From Oleiphilus sp. (lineage in GTDB: Bacteria > Pseudomonadota > Gammaproteobacteria > Pseudomonadales > Oleiphilaceae), in NCBI GenBank assembly GCA_006212045.1, contig PZPK01000004.1, positions 186,001 through 250,000 of the forward strand: a stretch of DNA of 64,000 nt. The letters run 5' to 3'. Below the pieces are notes generated by a model that saw nothing but the letters and a program-made list of their open reading frames with translations, searched no databases and was not told the DNA's origin. This document shows positions 1 to 9,336 of this stretch, piece by piece. A program made the position numbers and the translations under genes. How positions within the stretch are numbered: position 1 is the first letter of the stretch; every line of letters starts with the position of its first letter.

Positions 1-871
1 CCGCCATGACCGCGCAGTTTTCTTCTGCTTCGCGTGTCGACGCGCCAATGTGCGGCATGAGAATCGCATTCTCATTGTGCAGCAGGGCCTGCACCGGAAA
101 ATCAGTCACATACTTGCCGACTTTCCCCTGCTCCATGGCGGTCACGATTGCATCGACATCGACAATTTGCTCTCGCGCAAAATTTAATATGACGACACCC
201 GGTCTGGCACTGGCCAAACTATCCTTGTTTATTAAGTGATGCGTCGCATCAATGGCTGGCACATGCAGGGAAACAAAGTCTGAACGCGAAAGGAGCGATG
301 ACAGGTTGTCCATTTTTTCAACCTCACTGGACAACCGCCAGGCCGCCTCTATCGAAATTGCCGGATCGAACCCTGCCACCTTCATGCCCAGGGAAATTGC
401 CATGTTTGCGACCAGAGAACCGATCGCTCCCAACCCCACAACCCCCAGCGTTTTGCCAGCCAGCTCAGTGCCTTTAAAGCGCTTTTTCTGGGCTTCCATT
501 TCCTTGGCAAGTGCAGAGTCATCCAGCTCCCCCTGCATGCCACGAATATAGTTCATGCCCTGAACAATTCCGCGACTGCTCAGCAACAAGCCAGCCAGCA
601 CCAACTCCTTTACGGCATTTGCGTTAGCACCGGGCGTATTGAACACGACAATGCCCTGCTCGGAGCATCTCTGTACGGGTACGTTATTGGTACCCGCGCC
701 AGCCCGGGCTATGCATTGCAAGGTTTCAGGAAACACTTCATTCAGCAGATTATGGCTTCGCAGCACGATCGCATCCGGGTGCGTGATCTCGCTCGCGACT
801 TCATAGCTGTCACGTGGAAATTGCTCCAGCCCTATCGTTGCAATGGTGTTATACGTGCGCACTTTCTTCAT
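1..871 (-). CDS. serA: D-3-phosphoglycerate dehydrogenase (partial, 3' end outside window)
   Basis: Oxidises 3-phosphoglycerate to 3-phosphohydroxypyruvate with NAD, the first step of serine synthesis in the cytoplasm. About 290 N-terminal codons are inside the window and the C-terminus runs off the left edge. The reading starts MKKVRTYNTIATIG at 871, after a GGGGTG-like ribosome site. The NAD-binding Rossmann motif GVVGLGAIGSLVA is visible, as are the family stretches ARAGAGTNNVP and FNTPGANANAVKELV. The catalytic Arg and Glu of the D-2-hydroxyacid dehydrogenase fold are expected in the visible part. Any ACT regulatory domain would lie outside the window. It follows serC on the same strand after a 140-bp gap that holds a GGCACG/CGTGCC inverted repeat (970-975 and 996-1001), so co-transcription is likely. 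Confidence 0.93.
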   Translation of the reverse strand, partial: MKKVRTYNTIATIGLEQFPRDSYEVASEITHPDAIVLRSHNLLNEVFPETLQCIARAGAGTNNVPVQRCSEQGIVVFNTPGANANAVKELVLAGLLLSSRGIVQGMNYIRGMQGELDDSALAKEMEAQKKRFKGTELAGKTLGVVGLGAIGSLVANMAISLGMKVAGFDPAISIEAAWRLSSEVEKMDNLSSLLSRSDFVSLHVPAIDATHHLINKDSLASARPGVVILNFAREQIVDVDAIVTAMEQGKVGKYVTDFPVQALLHNENAILMPHIGASTREAEENCAVMA

Positions 872-1011
872 TTTCACCCCAATCTTGTTATTCTGTTTGA
901 AACATTAGTTAAGGCGACAACCACGAGTACCAGACTCGCGCACACTATGCTGCAGAGAAGAGATCTGCTGGCACGAGGCACAGCCTAGCCATACCCGTGC
1001 CGGAATATCCT

Positions 1012-2148
1012 TTAATTGACTTGCTGATAGGCCCAAGCCAACCAGGGCATCAGGGCTTCCAGATCCGAACACTCAACCGTGCCACCGCACCATATACGCA
1101 AGCCATCAGGCGCATCACGGTAAGCACCGATATCGTAGGCCACGCCTTCCGACTCAAGCAGTTTAATCAGGGCTTTGGTTTGATCTGCACCTAGCTTCAG
1201 GGTCAAACATACGCTTGTATTCGAACGCGTAGCCGGATCTTCTGCCAGAAACTCAATCCAGTCATGTGCGGCCACAAATTCTTCGATCACTGACAGGTTC
1301 TGCCTGGAGCGGTCGATCAAGGCAGACACGCCTCCGAGGCGGTCAACCCAAGCCAGCGCATCGAGATAATCCGCGACGCATAACATCGACGGCGTATTAA
1401 TCGTTGCTCCCTTGAAAATCCCATCAATCAGTTTGCCGCCTTTGGTCATGCGGAAGATTTTAGGCAAAGGCCAAGCGGGTGTGTAGGATTCCAGCCGTTC
1501 AACCGCTTTTGGGCTTAGAATCAGCATGCCATGAGCGCCTTCGCCGCCAAGGACTTTCTGCCAGCTGAACGTCACAACATCAAGTTTTTCCCAAGGCAGC
1601 TCCATCGCAAATACCGCCGAAGTGGCATCGCAAATCGTTAAGCCTTTGCGCTGATCGTCTATCCAATTCGCGTCGGGCACTTTGACACCGGAAGTTGTTC
1701 CGTTCCAGGTGAACACGACATCATGCTCGGCACTCGCCCGAGAGAGATCAGGCAACTTGCCATAGTCTGCGGTGTACGTGCTGACATTCTCCAACTTTAG
1801 CTGTTTGACCACATCTGTTACCCAACCGGAGCCAAATGACTCCCATGCAAAAATATCAAGCGGTTTGGCACCAAGCAGTGACCACATCGCCATTTCCATT
1901 GCGCCGGTATCCGAAGCCGGTACGACACCAACGCGGTATCCCTGCGGCAAGCCCAGCAGACGCGCTGTTTCAGTACAGGCTTTTTCCAGTGCCTGCTTGC
2001 CTACGGCGGCTCTGTGCGAGCGGCCCAGAGTGGATATATCCAGCGTTGCAACATCATATCCGGGGCGCTTGCTGCAAGGTCCTGAGGAAAAGTTGGGATT
2101 GACTGGTTTAATGCTTGGTTTAGCGCTGTCTTGAACGCTTTCGGGCAT
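1012..2148 (-). CDS. serC: Phosphoserine aminotransferase
   Basis: Transfers an amino group from glutamate to 3-phosphohydroxypyruvate, giving phosphoserine; PLP-dependent and cytoplasmic. The protein is 378 residues. The N-terminal [14 protein letters not shown] stretch begins the aminotransferase class V fold. Asp174 (CDATSA) and Lys198 ([14 protein letters not shown]) fit the cofactor-contacting Asp and the Schiff-base lysine. The overall pattern resembles the SerC subtype common in alphaproteobacteria and some marine gammaproteobacteria rather than the E. coli subtype; this is from memory of family patterns. The ATG follows CGGAG by 6 bases. serA lies downstream on the same strand. Confidence 0.94.
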   Translation of the reverse strand: MPESVQDSAKPSIKPVNPNFSSGPCSKRPGYDVATLDISTLGRSHRAAVGKQALEKACTETARLLGLPQGYRVGVVPASDTGAMEMAMWSLLGAKPLDIFAWESFGSGWVTDVVKQLKLENVSTYTADYGKLPDLSRASAEHDVVFTWNGTTSGVKVPDANWIDDQRKGLTICDATSAVFAMELPWEKLDVVTFSWQKVLGGEGAHGMLILSPKAVERLESYTPAWPLPKIFRMTKGGKLIDGIFKGATINTPSMLCVADYLDALAWVDRLGGVSALIDRSRQNLSVIEEFVAAHDWIEFLAEDPATRSNTSVCLTLKLGADQTKALIKLLESEGVAYDIGAYRDAPDGLRIWCGGTVECSDLEALMPWLAWAYQQVN

Positions 2149-2251
2149 GCTGAACTCCGTTCTATCAGGATAACATTATGATTGTTTTGCCAAGCGATCA
2201 TGCTACCACCTGGTTGTGAATGCCACCATACTCACAGGTGTACAATCGTCA

Positions 2252-2278
2252 TTGAGTGGGGGCATTTCGTGCTACAAT
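2252..2278 (+). promoter_or_regulatory. Candidate sigma70-type promoter for the ParB-like gene
   Basis: TTGAGT (2252-2257) and TACAAT (2273-2278) are separated by 15 bases, about 35 bases upstream of the 2314 start. The spacer is shorter than the optimum 17, so this is a weak prediction. Confidence 0.3.
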
Positions 2279-2313
2279 GCACGGCTATTTTTGCCAACTA
2301 ACAACGCTGCCAC

Positions 2314-2799
2314 ATGAATGCCTTTGAAACAGATGTACTGGAGCACCTCGTGCTACCGCACTTCATTCCAAAACCACCTCGTATTAAAATCGCTACCATT
2401 AGTATCGATGATCTGTACTGCCGGGTAATCGAGAAGAAAAACGAAGACGCCGTCGCTCACCCAATCCAGGAAAGCCCCTTTTACAAATACATTCTGGGAG
2501 ACAAAGAGGCCGCGCACCGATACTTGAAAGAAAAGATTGGCATAAAAAGACCAGACGCTAAACTCAGGGAGTTTCAGGCATTGGTCAACAATTTTGAGTA
2601 TCTTTCAGAAGCCTATAAATATAACTATATCTGCACCTACGAAAGAGGGGGAAAATACTTCATTCTGGATGGACAGCACCGCGCGAGCATCTTGAAACAT
2701 CGAGGTGTTCGTAAGCTCGATGTGGTTGTTTTTCTTCACCCAAGATTCAGAAGACTTAAAAAACTGCGTCATTTACTAAATTGGAGAGAAAAGACTTAA
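2314..2799 (+). CDS. ParB/sulfiredoxin-like domain protein of unknown function
   Basis: A 161-residue protein with no recognised full-length family. Residues about 105-145 contain YFILDGQHRASILKHRG, a DGxHR motif of the kind found in ParB N-terminal and sulfiredoxin-like nucleotide-binding folds. No helix-turn-helix or second domain follows, and no signal peptide or membrane segment is visible, so it is probably cytoplasmic. The codons are noticeably more AT-rich (AAA, TAT, ATA) than in flanking genes, suggesting recent acquisition. No clear ribosome site precedes the ATG. Similar small DGxHR proteins turn up among surface-polysaccharide genes in my recollection, but no such genes adjoin it here. 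Function is unknown. Confidence 0.7.
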   Translation: MNAFETDVLEHLVLPHFIPKPPRIKIATISIDDLYCRVIEKKNEDAVAHPIQESPFYKYILGDKEAAHRYLKEKIGIKRPDAKLREFQALVNNFEYLSEAYKYNYICTYERGGKYFILDGQHRASILKHRGVRKLDVVVFLHPRFRRLKKLRHLLNWREKT

Positions 2800-2887
2800 C
2801 TTCGGCGAGCGCCTTCGTAATTGGCCATTCTGTATCGGGAATAAAGCACTTTCCATGACGGTCCGGTCAGTCGCATAATAGACTCAA

Positions 2888-3355
2888 ATGACCCGACACC
2901 AATGGAGCCTTCTTTTGATTCGCACTCTTTCCCCGGCCTTGAGCGGCCTACTGCTACTTGCGGCACTTTCCTTTACAGCCCAAGCCAAGACCTTACCCAA
3001 TACCGAAAAAATTGAGCAGACCGCTGAGTTCTTTATGGAGCAGGTTCTCGCCGGAGAAACAGAGTCAGCTTACAGTCTGATATCGGCATACCTGGGAGTC
3101 AATCTGGAAACTTTTCTTGAACGGGGAACCAAAACCGCCCAGGATTTGAAGCAGCTGGAAAGCAAAACCGGCAAACCCCTATCTTATGCGCTACTGAAAA
3201 CACAGAATGTTGGGAGCCATTTCTACAAGATCACGTATTTGCTCAAATACAAAACGGCCGCTCTCGTCTGGGAATTGAATTTTTACCAGCCAGACAAAGG
3301 CTGGCTCTTGGTAGACGTGACATTCAATGGAGACATCAACGCATTATTTGAGTAA
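2888..3355 (+). CDS. Small exported protein of unknown function
   Basis: A 155-residue protein with a classical signal peptide. Arg residues at the N-terminus precede a hydrophobic stretch ending LSFTAQAKT, with predicted cleavage after residue 33. The mature part, about 120 residues, is mixed alpha/beta. It begins with a helix rich in Glu (EKIEQTAEFFMEQVLAGETE) and ends in strands such as GWLLVDVTFNGD, a layout reminiscent of small NTF2-like or DUF3887/DUF4019-type folds; that resemblance is inference. It is probably periplasmic. It converges with the patatin-like gene, leaving a 12-bp gap. No ribosome site is obvious before the ATG. Confidence 0.65.
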   Translation: MTRHQWSLLLIRTLSPALSGLLLLAALSFTAQAKTLPNTEKIEQTAEFFMEQVLAGETESAYSLISAYLGVNLETFLERGTKTAQDLKQLESKTGKPLSYALLKTQNVGSHFYKITYLLKYKTAALVWELNFYQPDKGWLLVDVTFNGDINALFE

Positions 3356-3367
3356 GCCGCCTTCTTG

Positions 3368-4642
3368 TCAAAACCAGGATGTGACGCGCTGTCCTACCCA
3401 CTCCCAGGTATTCGATACTTCTTTTTTCATCGCCTGGGACATTGGTGTCACCCTGGATTTGAACATAGGCATACTTTCACCATACATCCCCGTACTGAGA
3501 GTCCTTGAAGCATCTTCCAGTATGTCTTTTCGGACTCTGATGCCTGCGGGCTTGAGCTTGACCTCCAACTCATCGGCCTGCGCCAGTAATTGTCTCCTTG
3601 TGGCCTGATAAGCCTGTTCGCAAACCTGTTTGCGGGCATCAAAGCTGAATACGCTTGCCAGGAACATCTTTGCCTGAGCCTTGGATGGCTCAAACATAAA
3701 CAGGGATTTGTCGGGAAACTCCCGCCAAACGTTTTTCAGGCCAGAATAAAGTCTTGATTTCACCATGGTTCGGTAAGATTGCGCGATGACATTCCCCATT
3801 CCCGACTTGAGTACTTTTTCTCGCAGCTGCGATGCCGATCCGTCTCCGGGACTGATACCCACAGGAACGACAGGATTCACTGCAAATACTACATCGCAGC
3901 CGGATTCAAAAACCAGCGAAGTATACATGCCTTTATTCAGGGTACCGTCCATATAGAAATGATCATTATATTCAACCGGAACATACAGTCCCGGCGATGC
4001 CATACTGGCCTGAATCGCTTTGGAAATAGGAATATCGGCATGTTCTGTATCACCAAAACGCACCGACTCACCGCTTTCCAGATCCGTGGCGATAATGCGC
4101 AGGTTTCGGCTCAGCATCTTGAAGTCGTTGGTGCGCCCCAATGATGAGAATGCACGGGCAATGTATTCATGGAACCCTTCATTATCGAAAACACCAGCCG
4201 GCACGGCCTGTGTCAGCACCGTGAGATATTCGAGCAAGGACTGGTCGGATGGGTTCTTCAACAAACCCAACAAAGCGCTACCGAATAGCTTCGGGACGGC
4301 TTTGGCGCGCTCGATATATTCACGGACAGCCGGTGCATAGAAAACACCGGGATGAAAGGGGTGAATGTCACTCTCATTACGGACAAAAATACGACACATT
4401 TGTGCTGGCGTAATCTGGTTGGCAAGATTGGCCGCTACAAATGCACCTGCATTGACGCCCAGATAATGGTCGAGTTTATTCAGATCCAGACCTTCCAGAG
4501 CCTCATCTATCGCTCTCAGGGCTCCGATCTCATAGATCCCTCCCATGGGGCCGCCACCCCCCAGCGCCAAACCAATGGTTAAGCTCTTTTTTGGTGCTGC
4601 GACTTTACGATCTGCGCTTTTTCTGGATACTTTTTCCGACAT
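3368..4642 (-). CDS. Patatin-like phospholipase-family protein with Ser-to-Asn substitution at the nucleophile
   Basis: Patatin-fold proteins hydrolyse acyl esters with a Ser-Asp dyad. Here the oxyanion loop is intact (GLALGGGGPMGG, residues 24-35). The nucleophile elbow, normally GxSxG, reads GVNAGA, with Asn64 encoded by AAT at 4451-4453. The partner Asp is present in FYMDGTLNKG. The protein is 424 residues from an ATG at 4642, which is placed 9 bases after GGAG; a TTG 15 bases upstream is less well supported. There is no signal peptide. It lies 27 bp downstream of ptsP on the same strand. By family knowledge the change should abolish or strongly reduce esterase activity, so it may be a non-catalytic lipid-binding relative, or the base may be an assembly error. 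Confidence 0.82.
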   Translation of the reverse strand: MSEKVSRKSADRKVAAPKKSLTIGLALGGGGPMGGIYEIGALRAIDEALEGLDLNKLDHYLGVNAGAFVAANLANQITPAQMCRIFVRNESDIHPFHPGVFYAPAVREYIERAKAVPKLFGSALLGLLKNPSDQSLLEYLTVLTQAVPAGVFDNEGFHEYIARAFSSLGRTNDFKMLSRNLRIIATDLESGESVRFGDTEHADIPISKAIQASMASPGLYVPVEYNDHFYMDGTLNKGMYTSLVFESGCDVVFAVNPVVPVGISPGDGSASQLREKVLKSGMGNVIAQSYRTMVKSRLYSGLKNVWREFPDKSLFMFEPSKAQAKMFLASVFSFDARKQVCEQAYQATRRQLLAQADELEVKLKPAGIRVRKDILEDASRTLSTGMYGESMPMFKSRVTPMSQAMKKEVSNTWEWVGQRVTSWF

Positions 4643-4669
4643 CCGTAACCACTCCAAACGTCTTTCAAA

Positions 4670-6961
4670 CTACTGGTTTTGATCTCCCGATGCCCTTGAA
4701 GGGCGCAGGTAGCGATTGAACCCGGCATTCTTCAGGGCCAGATCCAGGGTACTGCGAACGATGTAGGGTGAATCCAGTAACAGAACTTTATCGAGCAAAG
4801 CCCGTGCCCAGGCCATATCGATGCCCCGAATGACCGACTTGACCTTCAAAAGATTCGACGCATTCATCGATAATGCGTCATAGCCCATGGCCATCAACAG
4901 CACCGCACCCGCCGGATCACCTGCCAACTCGCCACATATACTTAACTGCACACCCGCCTCTTTGGCATCGATGGCGATGCGATTCAAGGCTTGCAATACC
5001 GCCGGGTGAAAGGAATGATAAAGCGATGCCACGCGCGGATTATTGCGATCTACCGCCAACAGATATTGCGTCAGGTCGTTGGAACCTACAGACAGAAAAT
5101 CGACCCTCTCAGCCAGTTCCTTGACCTGATAAACCGCAGCCGGCACCTCCACCATCACCCCAACCTGCGGCATGGATACATCATAGCCCTCGGCTCTCAC
5201 CTCATGGTACTCACGATAAATAAGGTGCAAAGCCTCTTCGACTTCGTTCACGTTTGAGACCATGGGCAGCATAATCCGCAAATTGTCCAAGCCCTCGCTG
5301 GCCTTCAACATGGCGCGCATTTGCACCAGAAATATCTCAGGGTGATCCAGCGTTACCCTTATCCCGCGCCAACCCAGAAAGGGGTTCTCCTCGGTGATCG
5401 GGAAGTAGGTTAGCGCCTTGTCGCCCCCGATATCCAATGTCCGCATAGTCACCATGCGGGGGGCGAAGGCCTCGAGTTGTTCCCGATAACAGATCATCTG
5501 CTCCTGCTCACTCGGAAAACGCTCATTGATCATAAACGGCACTTCTGTCCGATAGAGACCCACACCCTCTGCGCCCTGGTCGAGCGAGCGCAAGACGTCG
5601 GCCATCAATCCGGTATTGACCCAGGAAAGCACCCGGTGACCGTCCGTTGTTTCGCAGGGAAGATCTTTGATCTTTTCAAGACTGGCATCCAGCTCCCGGT
5701 CTTCCTGGACGATGTCCTCATAGTAACTGCGCAAGTCCTGTGAAGGGCTGGTAAACAGGTCGCCATTGTACCCGTCGACAATGAGCTCGCGGTCATCCAG
5801 TTGACTCAGAGGCACATCGATCAGTCCCATAACGGTCGGGATCCCCATTGCACGAGCCAGTATCGCCACGTGCGAGCTTCCCGAACCTTTAATGGAAACC
5901 AAACCCTTCAACTTGTCAGCAGGTACCTCACCCAGCATCGTTGCGGTCAATTCATCACTCACAAGAATGGTGTTTTCCGGAAAGGAACGCACTGTTTTTT
6001 CACTTTCCTGAAGGTAGCCCAGAATACGACTTCCCAAATCCTTGATATCGACCGCACGCTCTCTGAGGTAAGCATCACTCATCATTTCGAAATGCCCAAC
6101 GTAATCCTTGATCACCTTGCGCAAGGCAGACTGCGAGCTTTTGCCCTCGGAGATCAGCCGAACAACCTCCCCGGCAAGGGCATTGTCATCCAGCATGCCT
6201 AGATAGACGTCAAACAGGGCCTGTTCTTCCGGGCGCAATTGCGCCGCCAGTCGCTGGCCAACCTGCTCAATATCCTTTCGAACCGACTGAATCGCGACCT
6301 CAAATTCCTTGATTTCCTTGGGAATATCTTCAACATCACGATCAGGAACCGAATCCAGATCTGCCGTTGGAAAAATGACCACACTTTGACCAATCGCGAC
6401 ACCAGGTGCACCGGCCACCCCTTTGAAGGAGACATCTTTGGCCTGCGCTCCCGTCGCCGTGATACCCGCAATATACTTGGTCGCCTCTGTATGGGCGATA
6501 ACCCCTGCCAGCTGGGCAGATACAGTTACCAGAAACGCTTCTTCACCTTCGTCAAAACGCCTGCGATTAGTCGCCTGCTGAACAACAATGACACCAAGAA
6601 CCTTTTTATGGTGGATGATCGGCACGCCCAGGAAACTTTCGAATCGCTCTTCGCCCGTTTCAGGAAAATACCGGTAGCGTTCATGCTTCTGGGCATGCTC
6701 CAGATTGATCGGCTCTTCACGGACCCCGACCAGCCCCACCAAGCCTTCCGAGTAACCAAGGCTCACCTGCCCAACCGCGTCCTGGTTCAGCCCCATCGTC
6801 GCCATCAGGACATAGCGATTCATCGACGTATCCAGAAGATAGACGGAACACACCTCTGTTCCCATTGCTTCCTGGACGCGCTCCACTATGATCTTCAGGG
6901 CTTCGTCCAGATCGGCAGCGCCGTTCACTTCCTGTACGATACTCCGCAGCGTATTCAGCAT
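4670..6961 (-). CDS. ptsP: PEP-protein phosphotransferase of the nitrogen PTS (EI-Ntr), with GAF domain
   Basis: Takes phosphate from phosphoenolpyruvate and passes it to the NPr carrier of the regulatory PTS, which acts in nitrogen/carbon signalling rather than sugar uptake. The 763 residues contain an N-terminal GAF sensor domain (about 1-165), an EI N-terminal HPr-binding region (about 180-400) with the phosphoacceptor His364 in GSGSSHVAILAR, and a C-terminal PEP-binding barrel including SICGELAGDPAG. Length and order match PtsP, not the shorter PtsI. It starts 21 bp after rppH, and that pairing is conserved in Pseudomonas, supporting an operon. Confidence 0.95.
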   Translation of the reverse strand: MLNTLRSIVQEVNGAADLDEALKIIVERVQEAMGTEVCSVYLLDTSMNRYVLMATMGLNQDAVGQVSLGYSEGLVGLVGVREEPINLEHAQKHERYRYFPETGEERFESFLGVPIIHHKKVLGVIVVQQATNRRRFDEGEEAFLVTVSAQLAGVIAHTEATKYIAGITATGAQAKDVSFKGVAGAPGVAIGQSVVIFPTADLDSVPDRDVEDIPKEIKEFEVAIQSVRKDIEQVGQRLAAQLRPEEQALFDVYLGMLDDNALAGEVVRLISEGKSSQSALRKVIKDYVGHFEMMSDAYLRERAVDIKDLGSRILGYLQESEKTVRSFPENTILVSDELTATMLGEVPADKLKGLVSIKGSGSSHVAILARAMGIPTVMGLIDVPLSQLDDRELIVDGYNGDLFTSPSQDLRSYYEDIVQEDRELDASLEKIKDLPCETTDGHRVLSWVNTGLMADVLRSLDQGAEGVGLYRTEVPFMINERFPSEQEQMICYREQLEAFAPRMVTMRTLDIGGDKALTYFPITEENPFLGWRGIRVTLDHPEIFLVQMRAMLKASEGLDNLRIMLPMVSNVNEVEEALHLIYREYHEVRAEGYDVSMPQVGVMVEVPAAVYQVKELAERVDFLSVGSNDLTQYLLAVDRNNPRVASLYHSFHPAVLQALNRIAIDAKEAGVQLSICGELAGDPAGAVLLMAMGYDALSMNASNLLKVKSVIRGIDMAWARALLDKVLLLDSPYIVRSTLDLALKNAGFNRYLRPSRASGDQNQ

Positions 6962-6982
6962 GCGTTGTGTTCTCCAATCACG

Positions 6983-7468
6983 TCAGTGTTGTTTAGGTCG
7001 AAACAATTCGGAAGACAGGTCTTTCATCGCCCGGCGGTAGACTTCCCGCTTAAAGGACACCACCTGGCCCAACGGATACCAGTAACTTACCCAACGCCAA
7101 CCATCGAACTCCGGGCTATTGCCTTGATCAACCGACACCCTGGAGTCTTCGCCCAACATTCTGAGCAGGTACCACTTCTGTTTCTGTCCAACACAAACCG
7201 GATGAGAATGATAACGAATCATTTTCTTGGGTAAACGATAGCGTAACCAGCCTTTGGTCGATGCAATGATCTCAACATCGCCCGGCTGCAGCCCGACTTC
7301 TTCGTTCAATTCACGAAACAGGGCCTCGTCGGGCGTTTCGTCTACCTTTATTCCACCTTGCGGGAACTGCCAGGAGTTTTGGCCGATTCTTCTGGCCCAA
7401 AGTACTTCATTAAACTGGTTAGCGAGAATAATTCCGACATTTAACCTAAAACCGTCAGAATCAATCAC
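6983..7468 (-). CDS. rppH: RNA pyrophosphohydrolase (Nudix)
   Basis: Removes pyrophosphate from triphosphorylated 5' ends of RNA, initiating decay. I chose the GTG at 7468 because it is preceded by AGGA and begins [15 protein letters not shown] as in RppH homologues; the upstream in-frame extension has no family match. The 161 residues contain a full Nudix box starting at G38-G39 (GGIKVDE then RELNEEVGL) and the FPQGG stretch before it. It is first in the rppH-ptsP pair and divergent from the HAD phosphatase gene across a 184-bp gap that should hold both promoters. Confidence 0.93.
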   Translation of the reverse strand: MIDSDGFRLNVGIILANQFNEVLWARRIGQNSWQFPQGGIKVDETPDEALFRELNEEVGLQPGDVEIIASTKGWLRYRLPKKMIRYHSHPVCVGQKQKWYLLRMLGEDSRVSVDQGNSPEFDGWRWVSYWYPLGQVVSFKREVYRRAMKDLSSELFRPKQH

Positions 7469-7652
7469 ACTTATATTCCTATAGATAATTTTGATAGCAT
7501 TCTTCCAGAATTTACCCTTGCGAGCAATGTACTTGCGGATATTGCTGCCGAGGACAATACGCCCATCAGCGCTTTCGAGCCTGCAAAACAACGCTTTTTC
7601 GTCTTTATTTGCTATGCTTTGCGCCCGGTGCTGTTTTAATGGAGAAAAATTC

Positions 7653-8309
7653 GTGGCCTTAGCAATTTTCGATTTGGACAATACCCTGATTGCAGGTGAC
7701 AGTGACCATGCCTGGGGGGAGTTTCTGGTCGAAAAGAAACTGGTTGATGCTGATCACCATCGCCAGCAAAATGATTTTTTCTATCAAAAGTATCTGGAAG
7801 GAACGCTTGATATTTACGAATATCTCCGGTTTTCTCTGGCGCCTCTTTCACAGCACCCGAAAGCTGCCTTGTTTGCGTTACGAGAAGAGTTCTTTAACCA
7901 GAAAATACGGCCTCTGATACTGGATAAAGCACTAGGACTGGTCAACAGTCACCGTGACAAAGGTGACACCCTGCTGATCATTACGGCAACCAATCGTTTT
8001 GTCACGGAACCCATTGCGCAAGCTTTTGATATCGAGCACCTGATTGCGATCGAACTCGAGGAAAATGAAACAGGCTATACCGGTAATCCGGAAGGCACTC
8101 CGAGCTACAAAGAAGGCAAGATTGCGCGTCTCGAGGAATGGCTGAAGCAGCGCAACGAGTCCATGCAGGGCGCCACCTTCTACAGTGACTCGCACAATGA
8201 CCTGCCTTTACTTCAAAGGGTGGAGCACCCGGTTGCCGTAGACCCGGATGACACACTCAGACAACATGCCTCACAGCAGCAATGGAAAATCATTTCCTTG
8301 CGAGATTGA
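7653..8309 (+). CDS. HAD-superfamily (subfamily IB) phosphatase, SerB-like
   Basis: A predicted Mg-dependent phosphomonoesterase of 218 residues. The GTG at 7653 follows GGAG by 8 bases and puts the catalytic motif at the very start ([10 protein letters not shown], nucleophile Asp and acid/base Asp). Motif II is seen in LLIITATN and the metal-binding motif IV in [11 protein letters not shown]. The cap region (about 20-95) is helical, as in the IB class. Homologues lie next to rppH-ptsP in Pseudomonas and are usually annotated as HAD hydrolases with unproven substrate; phosphoserine or histidinol phosphate are guesses from family similarity only. The imelysin gene starts 13 bp downstream. Confidence 0.9.
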   Translation: MALAIFDLDNTLIAGDSDHAWGEFLVEKKLVDADHHRQQNDFFYQKYLEGTLDIYEYLRFSLAPLSQHPKAALFALREEFFNQKIRPLILDKALGLVNSHRDKGDTLLIITATNRFVTEPIAQAFDIEHLIAIELEENETGYTGNPEGTPSYKEGKIARLEEWLKQRNESMQGATFYSDSHNDLPLLQRVEHPVAVDPDDTLRQHASQQQWKIISLRD

Positions 8310-8322
8310 CAGGGAAGGACAA

Positions 8323-9336
8323 ATGATAATCGGTACTCGAATATGGGCCGGTATTTTAGCCATCACATTTGCCGTGTTGCTCACGGGCTGCTCAGATGAG
8401 CCGGATGCTGCGCCGGACAGTGGCGTCAGCCCGGCACCGTCAGACCAGCCGGTCAACATCGACGAAAGGTTTGAAGCGCCGGATAAAAATAAGTTTTCAC
8501 CCAATGTTCTGCTGGCAGATCATGTGCACCAGTTATATGTACTGGCCTGGACCCACAGCAAACAGTTGCAGGAAGCGATTGCAGATCTGGTCGCACGTCC
8601 GGACCTCCAAGCGATGGAGAGTGCTCAGCGCCTTTGGGCAGAGGCCCATGATGCCTATCTGCTGGCTTCGATTGCCGATCTGCTCAACATTTCACACCCG
8701 GTACTGGACATGGCGCAGTCAGCACCTGTAGTCATTCACAACTCCCGAACGCGTATTGACCAGCACCCTATGATACCCGGATATCTTGACAGCGTTTCAG
8801 GGTACCCCAAAAGCGGTCTGATGCACGCCGAAGTCGCGATCGATTTCGATACCTTGAACGCCGAACACCAGTTCAGTGACAGCGCCTATGTCACGATGGG
8901 TTTTCATGCACTGGAGTTTATGCTGTTCGGCGATCCGAGCATGGACCAGGAAAGGTTTTTGGATTATCAGATCGAGGGCAAGGCTGAGCGCGAGGCAAAA
9001 GTCGCCCAGCGGCGCGCGGAATATGTACAATGGCTGACTGGGCAGTTACTAACTGACATTGCACTGCATGTCGAAGCCTGGGCCGCGCCGGAAGGCTTCT
9101 ACAGAAGCTATGTCACAGTGCTACGCAAGGACGATCTCGCAGACAGTCTGACTCAAGCCATGGAGCAGGAAGAAGCCCAGGGGAATGATCCGGACCGCAA
9201 GCAACATATTTCCGCTGAAGTCAGTGCCCAGCGCTTGCAATGGCTGCAGAGGCTGAACGCACTGCTGCAGCCTCAAACACCGCCCGAGCCAGAAGACAAT
9301 CGCCCTAACGCGCCGGAAGAACCCGGCAAAACATAG
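8323..9336 (+). CDS. Imelysin-family lipoprotein
   Basis: Imelysin-type proteins (ICMP/EfeO-like) are surface or periplasmic proteins linked to iron uptake; early reports of insulin cleavage named the family. The start ATG at 8323 follows GGAAGGA. Residues 1-23 form a lipoprotein signal with lipobox LLTGC, so Cys23 is lipidated; Ser-Asp-Glu after Cys suggests outer-membrane sorting is possible. The family GxHxxE signature appears as GFHALEFMLFG. The helical body and final Pro/Glu-rich tail (PQTPPEPEDN) complete 337 residues. Its last 32 bases overlap the 3' end of the convergent rlmI gene. It may be cotranscribed with the HAD gene. Confidence 0.85.
   Translation: MIIGTRIWAGILAITFAVLLTGCSDEPDAAPDSGVSPAPSDQPVNIDERFEAPDKNKFSPNVLLADHVHQLYVLAWTHSKQLQEAIADLVARPDLQAMESAQRLWAEAHDAYLLASIADLLNISHPVLDMAQSAPVVIHNSRTRIDQHPMIPGYLDSVSGYPKSGLMHAEVAIDFDTLNAEHQFSDSAYVTMGFHALEFMLFGDPSMDQERFLDYQIEGKAEREAKVAQRRAEYVQWLTGQLLTDIALHVEAWAAPEGFYRSYVTVLRKDDLADSLTQAMEQEEAQGNDPDRKQHISAEVSAQRLQWLQRLNALLQPQTPPEPEDNRPNAPEEPGKT

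Noticed and set aside
970-1001. GGCACG/CGTGCC inverted repeat between serC and serA as terminator
   Set aside because: The loop is 20 bases and no T run follows on the minus strand, so it is not a terminator.
6239-7234. Long plus-strand open frame (331 codons) opposite ptsP and rppH
   Set aside because: It lies antisense to two clearly recognised genes, has no recognisable domain, and has composition expected of a shadow frame.
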